Source: Lysobacteraceae bacterium NML03-0222
Lineage (GTDB): Bacteria; Pseudomonadota; Gammaproteobacteria; Xanthomonadales; Xanthomonadaceae
Assembly: GCA_002798195.1 (NCBI GenBank)
Contig: NWQM01000005.1
Coordinates: 1 to 64,000, forward strand
Length of the DNA: 64,000 nucleotides
Reading direction: 5' to 3'
A model generated the notes under the pieces. That model was not told where the DNA came from. It worked only from the letters and a program-made list of their open reading frames with translations, and did no database searches. How positions within the stretch are numbered: position 1 is the stretch's first letter; each line of letters starts with the position of its first letter. The translations under genes were made by a program, and so were the position numbers. Positions 35,425 to 44,302 of the stretch are shown here, piece after piece.

Positions 35425-35931
35425 ATGAGTATCCGTGGCCCGCGTCTTGAGTTCGCCGTCGGTGCCTTTTTGCTGTTGGCGCTGGCCACCCTGCTGGTGC
35501 TGGCGATGGCCTCCACCAATGGCAACTTCGGCTTTTCCTCCAAGACTTATCCGCTGACCGCACGCTTTACCAGCATCGGCCAGCTGCGCGTCAATGGCCC
35601 GGTGAAAATCGGCGGGGTGAATATCGGCCGAGTATCGGCCATCGAGGTGGATCCGGTGAAATATGATTCGGTCGTCACCCTCGCCATCGACAATACCTTC
35701 AAAAACCTGCCTGCCGATACCAGCGCTGGTGTATTCACCAGTGGCCTGCTGGGTGAGGCCTACATCGGCCTGCAACCGGGTGGTGACCCGGAAGTCCTGC
35801 AAGCGGGCGAGGAAATCGCTTTTACCCAGCCTGCCGTGGATTTGCTGCAACTGGCAGGCAAATACATGTTCAGCGGTGGCGATACGGGCAGCGGCGATGC
35901 TGCTGCAACGCCTGAAGCCCAAACCCCCTGA
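35425..35931 (+). CDS. mlaD: Phospholipid transport substrate-binding MCE protein MlaD
   Basis: A 168-residue protein with one N-terminal membrane helix (about residues 10-30) and a single MCE domain (TARFTSIGQLRVNGPVKIGGVNIGRVSAIEVD). The periplasmic hexameric ring passes lipids between MlaC and MlaE. The hydrophobic C-terminal segment VDLLQLAGKYMFSGG forms the pore plug. The ATG at 35425 follows a good AAGGAG. Length is close to E. coli MlaD (183). Confidence 0.95.
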   Translation: MSIRGPRLEFAVGAFLLLALATLLVLAMASTNGNFGFSSKTYPLTARFTSIGQLRVNGPVKIGGVNIGRVSAIEVDPVKYDSVVTLAIDNTFKNLPADTSAGVFTSGLLGEAYIGLQPGGDPEVLQAGEEIAFTQPAVDLLQLAGKYMFSGGDTGSGDAAATPEAQTP

Positions 35932-35963
35932 CTTCATCATTCAAACCGCTACGGAGAACCCGC

Positions 35964-36617
35964 ATGACCCGTACTCTCGTATCTCTTGCCATCACTGCCG
36001 TACTGGCCGTGGCGGCCAATCCGGTCAGCGCCCAAACGGCACGCCCCCAACCGGCAGCACAACCGGCGGCCAGCGGCGCCAGCCAATTGGTGCTGAACAA
36101 CAGCACGCGCATCTTGACCACGCTGGAATCGCGTCGCGCCGAGTTCACCCGTGACCGCGCCGCGCTGAACCGCTTCATCGACAACGAATTCAAGCAAATG
36201 TTCGACCGCGACTATGCCGCGCGGCTGGTGCTCGGTCGCCATGCCCGTGGCTCCTCGGACACGGACATCAAACTGTTTGCCGATGCGCTGACGGAAAACC
36301 TGATGTCGCGCTACGGCGCTTCGCTGCTGGGCTTCAATACCCAGCTGCGGGTGCGCATCAAGTCCGAAACCGCCCTGCCCGGCAACCGCGGCGTGCGCGT
36401 GGCCAGCGAAATGCTGCGCCAGGGCGGCGAGCCGATTCCGGTGGACTATTTGCTGCGCCGGGTCGGCGGCCAGTGGCAGGTGTTTGACGTGATGGTGGAG
36501 GGCGTATCGTTTGTGCAGACCTTCCGCAATCAGTTCGACAACCCGCTGAGTCAGCGCGGCATCCGCGCCGTGGCGGCCGAACTCAAAAGTGGCAAGATTC
36601 AGGCCAATGCCAACTGA
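35964..36617 (+). CDS. mlaC: Periplasmic phospholipid-binding protein MlaC
   Basis: Periplasmic lipid shuttle between MlaA in the outer membrane and MlaD in the inner membrane. The 217 residues start with a Sec signal (cut near NPVSAQ), then an alanine/proline-rich spacer and the MlaC fold: FIDNEFKQMFDRDYAARLVLG, LFADALTENLMSRYGASLL, VDYLLRRVGGQWQVFDVMVEGVSFVQTFRNQFD. The ATG has CGGAGAA upstream. mlaB starts inside its last codons. Confidence 0.94.
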   Translation: MTRTLVSLAITAVLAVAANPVSAQTARPQPAAQPAASGASQLVLNNSTRILTTLESRRAEFTRDRAALNRFIDNEFKQMFDRDYAARLVLGRHARGSSDTDIKLFADALTENLMSRYGASLLGFNTQLRVRIKSETALPGNRGVRVASEMLRQGGEPIPVDYLLRRVGGQWQVFDVMVEGVSFVQTFRNQFDNPLSQRGIRAVAAELKSGKIQANAN

Positions 36618-36897
36618 TGCGCTCAATATCGAACGTCGTGAAAAGACGCTGGTTTTCCGTGGGGCACTGACCCGCCCTACGGCAGCGTCTGCCTGGCAAC
36701 AGGCTAGCGCACTGTTGGCAGGCATCGAACAACTGGATATTGCTGCTGCCAGCGCCATCGACAGCAGTGGCATGGCCTTGCTGGCGGCGCTGAGCGCGCG
36801 CCTGCCCAATGCCCAAATCATCGGCCAGCCTGCAGGCTTCATCGAACTGCGCGATGCCTACCGGCTGGATGCCCAACTGCAAATGTCCGTGAACTGA
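36607..36897 (+). CDS. mlaB: STAS-domain protein MlaB
   Basis: A 96-residue cytoplasmic STAS protein that binds MlaF and stabilises or activates the transporter. The hydrophobic strand LDIAAASAIDSSGMALLAAL carries the conserved serine/threonine position of STAS domains (DSSG). It overlaps the mlaC end by 11 bases; a GTG at 36589 is an alternative start. Small size, position in the operon and the STAS pattern make the call safe. Confidence 0.88.
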   Translation: MPTDALNIERREKTLVFRGALTRPTAASAWQQASALLAGIEQLDIAAASAIDSSGMALLAALSARLPNAQIIGQPAGFIELRDAYRLDAQLQMSVN

Positions 36898-36901
36898 CCC
36901 C

Positions 36902-38002
36902 ATGCGCCTGCGCCTTCCCCTGTTGTTGACCGCGGCTCTGCTGCTGAACGCCTGCGCCGGAAAAACCACTTCACCGGCGCTGGCACCGCAAGCCCCGCAA
37001 GTGCTCGCCGCCCAGAACGCGCCTGCGCCTGCCCCTGCCGCCCTGCCAAGCCCCGCCACCACTGCGGAACCCGCCGCTGACGATGCGCCCGACATGGCGC
37101 TTGTCGCCGTACCCGTGGCTGTGACCAGCGAGGCAGCGCCTGCTGCCCAGCCTGCCCGCACTGCGGCCGACACCCCTGCGCTTGCGCAAGACAACACCCC
37201 GCAAACCCAGGCCGAAGACGATTTTGTACTGCTCTACGGCAATGGCGAATACGACCCGGTAGCCGACGCCAGCCTGCCCGCCGGCGTGGCGCTCTCACCG
37301 TCTTATGACCCGTGGGAGCCTCTCAACCGCCGCATACATGCCTTCAACAATTTTGTTGACCGCTATCTGGCCACACCACTGGCACGCGCCTATGTCGCCG
37401 TGGTGCCGCGCCCGGTACGGCTTGGCATCAGCAACTTCTTCAACAATCTGCGCCAGCCGCTTTCGGCCTTCAATGCACTGCTGCAAGGCCGCCCCGGCGA
37501 TGCCGGTTTTTCCATGATTCGCTTCACGCTCAACATGACATTGGGCATTGGCGGCCTATTCGACCCGGCCACCCGCTTCAATGTGCCGCATATCAACGAA
37601 GACTTCGGGCAAACCCTGGCGGTATGGGGCTGGCGCCAGTCACGCTATGTGGAACTGCCATTCTTTGGTCCGCGCACCCTGCGCGATGTGTTCGGCATGG
37701 TGGCCGACACACCATTCTCGGCACTGCCGCATATCAAGGGCAGCAAAGCCCGCGTAGGTCTGCAAGGCCTGCAACTGGCCGATATCCGCAGCCGCCTGTT
37801 CTCGGTGGACAGCATGCGTGAAGGCGTGGCCGACGAATACCTGCTGTACCGCGATGCCTGGCTGCAACGGCGCAATTACCAGATTCTGCGCGATATGGAG
37901 CAAACCGACCTGAAACAGGACGGCCTGCCCGACTATCTGAGCGAGCCCGAGGACAACCCCAACATCCCGGCAGACGGCATACCGGTACAGGGGCTGCCCT
38001 GA
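36902..38002 (+). CDS. mlaA: Outer-membrane lipoprotein MlaA (VacJ)
   Basis: Outer-membrane channel that removes misplaced phospholipids from the outer leaflet. It has a lipoprotein signal ending at LLNAC, then about 110 residues rich in alanine and proline, and from about residue 135 the MlaA core: SYDPWEPLNRRIHAFNNFVDRYLATPLARAY, GISNFFNNLRQPLSAFNALLQG, RFTLNMTLGIGGLFDPA and the GVADEYLLYRDAWLQRRNY end. At 366 residues it is longer than E. coli MlaA (251), the difference being the linker and a short tail. Last gene of the mla operon, four bases after mlaB. Confidence 0.93.
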   Translation: MRLRLPLLLTAALLLNACAGKTTSPALAPQAPQVLAAQNAPAPAPAALPSPATTAEPAADDAPDMALVAVPVAVTSEAAPAAQPARTAADTPALAQDNTPQTQAEDDFVLLYGNGEYDPVADASLPAGVALSPSYDPWEPLNRRIHAFNNFVDRYLATPLARAYVAVVPRPVRLGISNFFNNLRQPLSAFNALLQGRPGDAGFSMIRFTLNMTLGIGGLFDPATRFNVPHINEDFGQTLAVWGWRQSRYVELPFFGPRTLRDVFGMVADTPFSALPHIKGSKARVGLQGLQLADIRSRLFSVDSMREGVADEYLLYRDAWLQRRNYQILRDMEQTDLKQDGLPDYLSEPEDNPNIPADGIPVQGLP

Positions 38003-38081
38003 TTCCCGGCGCTTGTTCAGCGCCCGAAGCTGCGGATTATTCAAACCCCTGCGCGCAGGGCTTATGCCGCAGCGCCGGGAA
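38003..38081. repeat. Nested inverted repeats between mlaA and rmuC
   Basis: An 11-bp perfect inverted repeat (TTCCCGGCGCT at 38003-38013, AGCGCCGGGAA at 38071-38081) encloses a 14-bp perfect palindrome (CCCTGCGCGCAGGG, 38047-38060) and an alternative pair GCTGCGG (38030-38036) with CCGCAGC (38067-38073) that overlaps the right outer arm. The two outer pairings are mutually exclusive. It lies between convergent genes right after the mlaA stop, so it may be a processed 3' end or a terminator without T-tract. Confidence 0.6.
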
Positions 38082-38136
38082 AGCTCTGCGACAGCACACC
38101 CTTATGCCCAATGGCAGTTTGATAATTGATGGCATG

Positions 38137-39549
38137 TCAGCCATCTGAAGTCCGCTCCTCTCCCTGCTCCGGCAATGCCAGACCCTCGCTGGGCAGCGCC
38201 TCGACCTGCTTGAGTTTGCGCTCGATTGCGCGGCTGCGAACCCCGGCATCGTCAATTTTGTTGCTGGCCTCGGTGAGCTTTTTCTTGACCGCATCCAGCG
38301 CCAGACCAAATTTGCCGAACTCGGTCTTGACCGCGCCAAGCGTTTGCCAGACTTCGCTGCTGCGTTTTTCAATCGCCAGCGTGCGAAAGCCCATTTGCAA
38401 GGCATTGAGCAAGGCCAGCAGGGTGGTGGGCCCCACCAATGTCACCCGATGCTCGCGCTGTAGCGCCTCAAACAGGCCGGGACGGCGGATGACTTCGGCA
38501 TACAGCCCTTCGGTAGGCAAAAACAGTAATGCAAAATCGGTGGTTTCCGGGGGCGCGACATATTTTGTGCGAATCTTTTTTGCCTCATCACGGATACGCA
38601 TTTCCAGCGCGCGCGCAGCCTCCTGCATGGCGGCGCTATCGGCACGCTCTTGCGCCTCCAGAAGCCGCTCATAGTCTTCTTGCGGAAACTTGGCATCAAT
38701 CGGCAGCCAGACTGTTTCCCCCTGCCCGGCACCCGGCAGCTTGACGGCGTATTCCACCCGTTCACCGGCATTTTTCACCGTCGCCACATTGCTGGCGTAT
38801 TGCTCGCAAGTCAGCACCTGCTCCAGCAATGCCCCCAGCTGCACCTCGCCAAAAGTGCCACGGGTTTTGACATTCACCAGCACCCGCTTCAAATCCCCCA
38901 CGCCGCTTGCCAGTTGCTGCATTTCGCCAAGGCCGCGCTGCACGGCTTCAAGCCGTTCGCTGACCAACCGGAATGACTCGCCCAGGCGGGTTTCCAGCGT
39001 GCTTTGCAGTTTTTCATCCACGGTGACGCGCATCTGCTCCAGCTTCTGCGCATTATCCGTCTGCATGGCTTGCAGCTGCTTTTCCACCTGCATGCGCAAC
39101 TCGGCCATGCTGGCGGCATTGCGCTCTGCCTGCTCTTTCAGATAATTGCCCAGCGCCTCGGCAAACCGTTGCTGCTGCTCGGCCTGCTCACGGCGGCTAC
39201 GTGCAGCATCCTCGCCGATGGCGATGCGAAACTCGTCCAGCCGCCGGTCGGTACGTTCGGTCAGTTCATTGATGCGCTGGTTCAGCGCAGTATTGTGCTG
39301 CTGTTGCAACTGCCCGGACTCACTGCGCGCAGCCTGCGCATCCCGGGTCAGGCTGGCGGTCAGTGCGCTCAATGTTTCGCGCAGCTCACCCCGTCCTTCA
39401 CGCTGTTCGCTACGCAATGTGTCTTGCAGTTTTTCCCGCAAAACGCCAAGCCCGGCATCGGGTTTGCGCAGCAAAAGGACAATCAAAAGAACGATGGCAA
39501 CCGCCACCGCCAACAACAGGGTCAGCAATAACAAGGATTCATTCGGCAT
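38137..39549 (-). CDS. rmuC: DNA recombination protein RmuC
   Basis: A 470-residue protein of the RmuC family, thought to limit inversion at short repeats; it contains a restriction-endonuclease-like fold. An N-terminal membrane helix (residues 5-27, LLLLTLLLAVAVAIVLLIVLLL) anchors a long coiled coil (about 30-190). The conserved RmuC domain follows: VNVKTRGTFGEVQLGALLEQVLTCEQY, VWLPIDAKFPQEDYERLL, LLFLPTEGLYAEVIRRPGLFE and VTLVGPTTLLALLNALQMGFRTL. It is probably co-transcribed with rlmI upstream (45-base gap). Confidence 0.93.
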   Translation of the reverse strand: MPNESLLLLTLLLAVAVAIVLLIVLLLRKPDAGLGVLREKLQDTLRSEQREGRGELRETLSALTASLTRDAQAARSESGQLQQQHNTALNQRINELTERTDRRLDEFRIAIGEDAARSRREQAEQQQRFAEALGNYLKEQAERNAASMAELRMQVEKQLQAMQTDNAQKLEQMRVTVDEKLQSTLETRLGESFRLVSERLEAVQRGLGEMQQLASGVGDLKRVLVNVKTRGTFGEVQLGALLEQVLTCEQYASNVATVKNAGERVEYAVKLPGAGQGETVWLPIDAKFPQEDYERLLEAQERADSAAMQEAARALEMRIRDEAKKIRTKYVAPPETTDFALLFLPTEGLYAEVIRRPGLFEALQREHRVTLVGPTTLLALLNALQMGFRTLAIEKRSSEVWQTLGAVKTEFGKFGLALDAVKKKLTEASNKIDDAGVRSRAIERKLKQVEALPSEGLALPEQGEERTSDG

Positions 39550-39594
39550 GCGCCAAGTGTAGTCATTCGCGTCGCAAATCTTGCGACTGGGTCA

Positions 39595-40764
39595 TCAATC
39601 CAGCACGCGGCAGAACACAGCCTTCAAATAACGCGATTCGGGCACCTGCGCCAGCCACGGGTGGTCGGCGCCGGCGCCGGCGACCTTCAGCACTTGCACG
39701 GTGCGTCCGGCATAGAAAGCGGCGCGGCGCAGCATGTCGAGGAACTGCTCCTCGCTGACCAGGCCGGTGCAGGAGAAGGTGGCAAACAGCCCGCCGGGCT
39801 TGACCACGCCCAGCGCCAGTTTATTCATATCCAGATATTTCTTCAGCGCGCTGATGACTTGCTCACGGTCGCGGGTCATCTTCGCCGGGTCGAGAATCAC
39901 CACATCAAACGCTTCGCCGTTATTGGCCGCATCACGCAGCCAGGGAAAGATGTCGGCCTGCACAAAGCGCGGTTTGACGCCGTTGAGCCGGGCATTGCCA
40001 CGGGCGATGTCAATCACCGCAGGGTCAATATCCACCCCCACCACTTCTGTCGCGCCGCGTGCGGCGGCATACACGGCAAAGCCGCCGGTATTGCAGCACA
40101 GGTCTAGCACCCGCTTGCCCGCGCACTGGCGCGAAAGCCATTCGCGGTTTTCGCGCTGGTCGGCAAAGAAGCCGGTTTTGTGGGCGCCTGCCGGGTCGGC
40201 ACGGAACTGGATGCCGTATTCGCTAATCACCGCCGGCTGCGTGCCTTGCGTATCGCGGTAATCAAAACTTTCCTGCTTTTGCACATGCTCATCGGCAAAA
40301 CTGTGGAAGCGGCAGCCAGGAAACTGCCCGCGCAGGGCATTGAAGATGATTTCCCGATGCCGCCATGCCCCGGCGCTGAAAAAGCCAACCACAATCAGGT
40401 CGTCGTAACGGTCAACCACCAGACCACTGATGCCATCACCCTCGCTGTGAAATACCCGCCAGGCATTGCTGACTTCATCCAGCCGCAACACCTCGCGGCG
40501 CAGCTTGATGGCCTCGGCAATCTTGCGCTCAAACCAGGCCGCATCCACCTGCACCGCCGGGTCGGTTTCCAGCACCCGCAGCGCAATGCGTGAATGGCCG
40601 TTGTAGAAGGCATAGCCGATAAACGCGCCGTCCACGCCACGCACTTCCACCAGATTGCCCGGCTTGGGGCGCTCGGCAGGCTTTTCCACCAGACGCTGAA
40701 AAATCCACGGATGCGTGGACTTCCACGCGTTCTTGAGCCGGATAACAGGGAGCTGAGTATTCAT
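39595..40764 (-). CDS. rlmI: 23S rRNA (cytosine-5) methyltransferase RlmI family
   Basis: A 389-residue SAM-dependent RNA methyltransferase that should modify 23S rRNA (C1962 in E. coli). An N-terminal PUA domain (about residues 1-75, RLKNAWKSTHPWIFQRLVEKP) leads into a ribonuclease-H-like middle part (GDGISGLVVDRYDD) and the Rossmann domain with VLDLCCNTGGFAVYAAARGATEVVGVDID; VVILDPAKMTR and TFSCTGLVSEEQFLDML complete the active site. The length agrees with E. coli RlmI (396). Confidence 0.92.
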   Translation of the reverse strand: MNTQLPVIRLKNAWKSTHPWIFQRLVEKPAERPKPGNLVEVRGVDGAFIGYAFYNGHSRIALRVLETDPAVQVDAAWFERKIAEAIKLRREVLRLDEVSNAWRVFHSEGDGISGLVVDRYDDLIVVGFFSAGAWRHREIIFNALRGQFPGCRFHSFADEHVQKQESFDYRDTQGTQPAVISEYGIQFRADPAGAHKTGFFADQRENREWLSRQCAGKRVLDLCCNTGGFAVYAAARGATEVVGVDIDPAVIDIARGNARLNGVKPRFVQADIFPWLRDAANNGEAFDVVILDPAKMTRDREQVISALKKYLDMNKLALGVVKPGGLFATFSCTGLVSEEQFLDMLRRAAFYAGRTVQVLKVAGAGADHPWLAQVPESRYLKAVFCRVLD

Positions 40765-40878
40765 CCGCGCATTTTACGCGGGCTGGACGGGCAACAAAGC
40801 ACGCCTGAAAAACACCATTGCATGAATGCAAACTTGTCCTTGGCTTGCATTCAGTGCTTCTGGCTCCACCTTCTGCGC

Positions 40879-41667
40879 ATGATGGATCTTCCCCAACACG
40901 ATATTCCCGACACCCCCGAGCAGCGCGCCCGGGATCGGGGTCGTGCGCTGCGCGCCTTCAATCTCGCTCTGGCATCGGTATTGTTGCTGGCGGTGGTGTT
41001 TTTTTCGCAAGAAAGTTTTGATGCACGCGCTTTCAGCGTGCGTCCGCATTTGCCGGCCGGCTTGTGGGGCATCCTCAGTGCGCCTTTTTTGCACGGCAGC
41101 CTCAAACATCTGGCCACCAATGCGGTGGCGATATTGATGCTGGGCACCTTGGCAGGCAGCGTGTTTCCGCGTGCCACGCTGCGCAGCCTGCCCTTGATTT
41201 GGCTGGGCGCGGGACTGGGCGCATGGCTCTTGGGACAGCCCGGGCAATATCATCTTGGCGCCAGTGGCATCACCCATGGCCTGGGTTTTCTGGTGTTTGC
41301 GCTGGGCTTGATTCGCCGCGACCGAGCTGCCATTGCCGCCGGCATGCTGGCCTTCCTGTTTTTTGGCGGCATGTTGCTGACCGTCTTGCCACAAGAGCCG
41401 GGGGTGAGCTGGCAATCGCATCTGGGCGGCGCCATCGGCGGTGCACTCGGCGCGCTCTTGTTCCGTCATGCCGACCCGATCCCGCCGCGCAAACGCTATA
41501 GCTGGGAGCTGGAAGAAGAAGCCGAGACCGAAGCCGAACGCCTGCAACAACAAGGGCTGGAGCCTGAACGCCCAGCGCATGTCCAGGTCATTTGGCAGCG
41601 CATCGAGCCCGGCGAGCCGCCCGCCGATGCGAACAAAGTGGTTCCCTTCCGCCGTCCCGGCCACTGA
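40879..41667 (+). CDS. Rhomboid family intramembrane serine protease
   Basis: A 262-residue membrane protein. LSAPFLHGSLKHLATNAVAIL is the rhomboid loop and second core helix; HLGASGITHGLGFLVFALG holds the catalytic serine (GxSG) and SWQSHLGGAIGGALGALLF the catalytic histidine. A charged cytoplasmic tail rich in glutamate (LEEEAETEAERLQQQG) follows. The start is ATG 40879 or the adjacent ATG 40882; both place the short charged N-terminus before the first helix. It is divergent from rlmI. Substrates are unknown. Confidence 0.87.
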   Translation: MMDLPQHDIPDTPEQRARDRGRALRAFNLALASVLLLAVVFFSQESFDARAFSVRPHLPAGLWGILSAPFLHGSLKHLATNAVAILMLGTLAGSVFPRATLRSLPLIWLGAGLGAWLLGQPGQYHLGASGITHGLGFLVFALGLIRRDRAAIAAGMLAFLFFGGMLLTVLPQEPGVSWQSHLGGAIGGALGALLFRHADPIPPRKRYSWELEEEAETEAERLQQQGLEPERPAHVQVIWQRIEPGEPPADANKVVPFRRPGH

Positions 41668-41679
41668 ACGGCCTGCGCC

Positions 41680-42378
41680 TCAAGCCGACTTGATTCTCCG
41701 CCCGTAACGGCGTTCCAGCCACACCGCCGCGGCAAGTGCCACCGCGACCGGTGCAAGCCAAGGGAAAAGCTGCACCCAAGCAGCCGGCAAATCCGCCATT
41801 TGCTGCACCCATGACAACAACTTCCTGAGGCCAAGGCCGAGAAAAGCAATATGCGTTGCGATACCGACCCCCAGCATGGATTGGTAGTGCAAACGCAGAT
41901 GCCAGCCCGGTGCCTGCACGCGGCGGCGGGCAAATCGCCATATGCGAACGCCCAACAGCAGGCCAATGGCGGAATAGCCGATGAAAAGTGCCTGCCCCCA
42001 GCCTATCCCGACGCACAGCACCAGCACGGCCATCACCACGGTCAGCCAAAGATTGAGTGACCAGCCGATGCGGCGCGTCATGCCTTGCCAGTCATGCTTG
42101 TCGGTTACGGCACGCCAGGCCAGCCACAGCGGGAGAGCCGTCAGGGGCAACAAATAAGCCAGAAACAATGCTGCCAGCCATTGCTGCTGCAACAGCCGCT
42201 CAATCACCAACGGCAGGCCACTGGCAATCACCACGCACATCGCTTGCATGAACAGCCTGCCAACACGGCGATGCCCCGGTGAGCCCTTGCGCAGCCATGC
42301 TGCAGTCCAGAAAGACAGCAGCGCCACACTGCCAGCCGCGATATGCAGCAGCAGGAAAATCTTGAATACCCACATCAT
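41680..42378 (-). CDS. Integral membrane protein, DUF2306-like
   Basis: A 232-residue protein with about seven hydrophobic segments. The first part (LLHIAAGSVALLSFWTAAWLRKGSPGHRRVGRLFMQAM) has the HxxxG...KGxxxHRxxGxxF pattern of DUF2306-type proteins. Function is unknown. An AGGAAG ribosome site precedes two adjacent ATG codons (42378, 42375). It is divergent from the two-component genes and convergent with the rhomboid gene, and might be a target or partner of the neighbouring kinase, which is inference from position only. Confidence 0.7.
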   Translation of the reverse strand: MMWVFKIFLLLHIAAGSVALLSFWTAAWLRKGSPGHRRVGRLFMQAMCVVIASGLPLVIERLLQQQWLAALFLAYLLPLTALPLWLAWRAVTDKHDWQGMTRRIGWSLNLWLTVVMAVLVLCVGIGWGQALFIGYSAIGLLLGVRIWRFARRRVQAPGWHLRLHYQSMLGVGIATHIAFLGLGLRKLLSWVQQMADLPAAWVQLFPWLAPVAVALAAAVWLERRYGRRIKSA

Positions 42379-42522
42379 TCAACTTCCTCGGAAAACCGGC
42401 AGACAGTCTCACCATCGACAGGCAGCCAAGGCAGTCCCAAACGTCACTCATCGACCCTGCCGGAAGTCACTTTTTGCGGAATTCAGCTTGCGGGGATTGC
42501 AACAGCAAATCACCATAACGGC

Positions 42523-43608
42523 ATGAAATCACGCACAAAACTCCGGGTAAGTCCACTTGATGGCGTTGCCTTTGCCACCTTGCTCGTCATCGGCCTGAGC
42601 TTGCCGCAACTGCCTGTGGATGCGCGCTACCGCATTTATGCCGGGCTACTGGCTTTTGCTGCTCTGCTGTTGCTGGAAGACCATCTGTCACGCCGCTGGC
42701 AGGGACTGGTGTTGGCAGGGATGGGCGTGCTGTCGCTATGGCTGCTGCTTGCCTACACGATTGGCATGCTCGCCATCCTCAGCATCATCTGGGCGGCGGT
42801 GCTGGCTGCGGCCTGGCCGCTGCACCGGGTTTTGCTGGCAGTCGGGCTGTTTGACCTGCTGGCATTGTTCGGCCCCGGGGGGCTGGCTTACAACGGGTAT
42901 CTGCCCGACCTGCTGTCACTGGCCTGCTTTCAGGGCTTCGCTGCACTGACCCTCAGCTATGCCCGCCGTGCCGAGGAAACCCGCGACCATCTGGCACGGG
43001 TGAATGCCGACCTGCTGGCCACCCGCAGTCTGCTGGCCGAAACCGCCCGCAATACCGAGCGCCTGCGCCTTGCCCGCGAACTGCACGATGTGGTCGGCCA
43101 CAAGCTCACCGCCCTGCGACTCAATCTGCGCGCCCTGGCTGCCGGGCAGCCGTCCGAATCGCTGCATCTGGCCGAACAACTGGCCGCCGAGCTGCTAGCC
43201 GACATCCGTCATGTGGTGCAGGAAATCCGCGCCGATGACGGACTTGATCTGCACACGGCCCTGCACGCACTGGCCGCCCCATTCCCGCGACCACAACTGC
43301 GGATAAGCATCGCCGCCGATGTCAAACTGAACGACCCACTGCTCGCCGAAACCCTGCTGCGGGTTGTGCAAGAGGCACTGACCAACAGTGCCCGACACAG
43401 CAACGCCCGCAACCTGCATGTCAGGCTTGGCCATGAAGAAGGCCAACTGCACCTGCATATCGAAGATGATGGGCAACTCCAGGCGCCGTTGCGCGAAGGC
43501 AATGGCCTTGCCGGAATGCGCGAGCGCATCCATGAGCGCCACGGCAGGCTGGTGTTCTCATGCAGTGAAAAGGGGGCACTGCGCATTGACGCGGTGCTGC
43601 CGGCATGA
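42523..43608 (+). CDS. Sensor histidine kinase, NarL/DesK type (HisKA_3)
   Basis: A 361-residue inner-membrane kinase. About five or six membrane helices occupy residues 12-150 with almost no periplasmic loop, so it probably senses a membrane property or an intramembrane ligand as DesK does. The phospho-accepting histidine lies in LARELHDVVGHKLTALRLNLRAL; the HATPase_c domain shows VVQEALTNSARHSNA (N box), and EGNGLAGMRERIHERHG (G box). The response regulator gene overlaps its stop (ATGA), so the two form one operon and a cognate pair. Confidence 0.9.
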   Translation: MKSRTKLRVSPLDGVAFATLLVIGLSLPQLPVDARYRIYAGLLAFAALLLLEDHLSRRWQGLVLAGMGVLSLWLLLAYTIGMLAILSIIWAAVLAAAWPLHRVLLAVGLFDLLALFGPGGLAYNGYLPDLLSLACFQGFAALTLSYARRAEETRDHLARVNADLLATRSLLAETARNTERLRLARELHDVVGHKLTALRLNLRALAAGQPSESLHLAEQLAAELLADIRHVVQEIRADDGLDLHTALHALAAPFPRPQLRISIAADVKLNDPLLAETLLRVVQEALTNSARHSNARNLHVRLGHEEGQLHLHIEDDGQLQAPLREGNGLAGMRERIHERHGRLVFSCSEKGALRIDAVLPA

Positions 43609-44240
43609 AAACCGCACTGCGCCTTGCCCTGGCCGATGACCAAGCATTGATCCGCAGTGGCCTGCGGGTATTGCTGGAGCAACAGGGCTTTGTCATCGCC
43701 TGCGAAGCCGACAGCGGCAGCACCCTGCTGGCGCAATTGGCCAGCTGCCCGGTTGACCTGATTCTCAGCGACATCCGCATGCCAGAGATGGATGGCATCA
43801 GCGCCTTGCGCCAATTGCGCAAATCCGGCAATACCACCCCCTGCGTACTGCTCACCACCTTCGATGACAGCGAGCTGTTGCTGGCCGCCTGCGAAGCGGG
43901 AGCACAAGGTTTCCTGCTCAAGGATGCGGCCCCCGAGGATTTGTGCGAAGCAATTTGCCGGGCGCTGGCGGGTGAATCCCTATTGCAACCGCTCAGCCCC
44001 GGGCCTGTACGCGCACGCTATCGTTATCACGATCAGAATGCGCCCAAGGCTCTGTTTTCCGCGCGCGAAATCGCCATCCTTCGGCTCATGGCCGGTGGCT
44101 ACAGCAACAAGGAAATCGCCCGCAGCCTGTTTCTGGCCGAAGGCACGGTGAAAAACTACGTCTCCACCATACTCGACAAGCTCGGCAGCCGCGACCGTAC
44201 CCGTGCGGTACTGAAGGCCATCACCCTGCAAATCATCTGA
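43605..44240 (+). CDS. LuxR/NarL-family response regulator
   Basis: A 211-residue DNA-binding regulator. The receiver domain has the acidic pair near residue 9 (LADDQ), the phospho-acceptor aspartate in VDLILSDIRMPEMDG and the lysine in GFLLKDA. The C-terminal LuxR-type helix-turn-helix is SAREIAILRLMAGGYSNKEIARSLFLAEGTVKNYVSTILDKLGSRDRTRAV. It overlaps the kinase gene by four bases. Targets are unknown; the divergent membrane protein gene is the nearest candidate. Confidence 0.92.
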   Translation: MKTALRLALADDQALIRSGLRVLLEQQGFVIACEADSGSTLLAQLASCPVDLILSDIRMPEMDGISALRQLRKSGNTTPCVLLTTFDDSELLLAACEAGAQGFLLKDAAPEDLCEAICRALAGESLLQPLSPGPVRARYRYHDQNAPKALFSAREIAILRLMAGGYSNKEIARSLFLAEGTVKNYVSTILDKLGSRDRTRAVLKAITLQII

Positions 44241-44302
44241 ACGCGGGCAGGCGCGGCGACGTATGATTCCGGCTTCTTTCCCCATCAATCAAGGTGCCGC
44301 GC

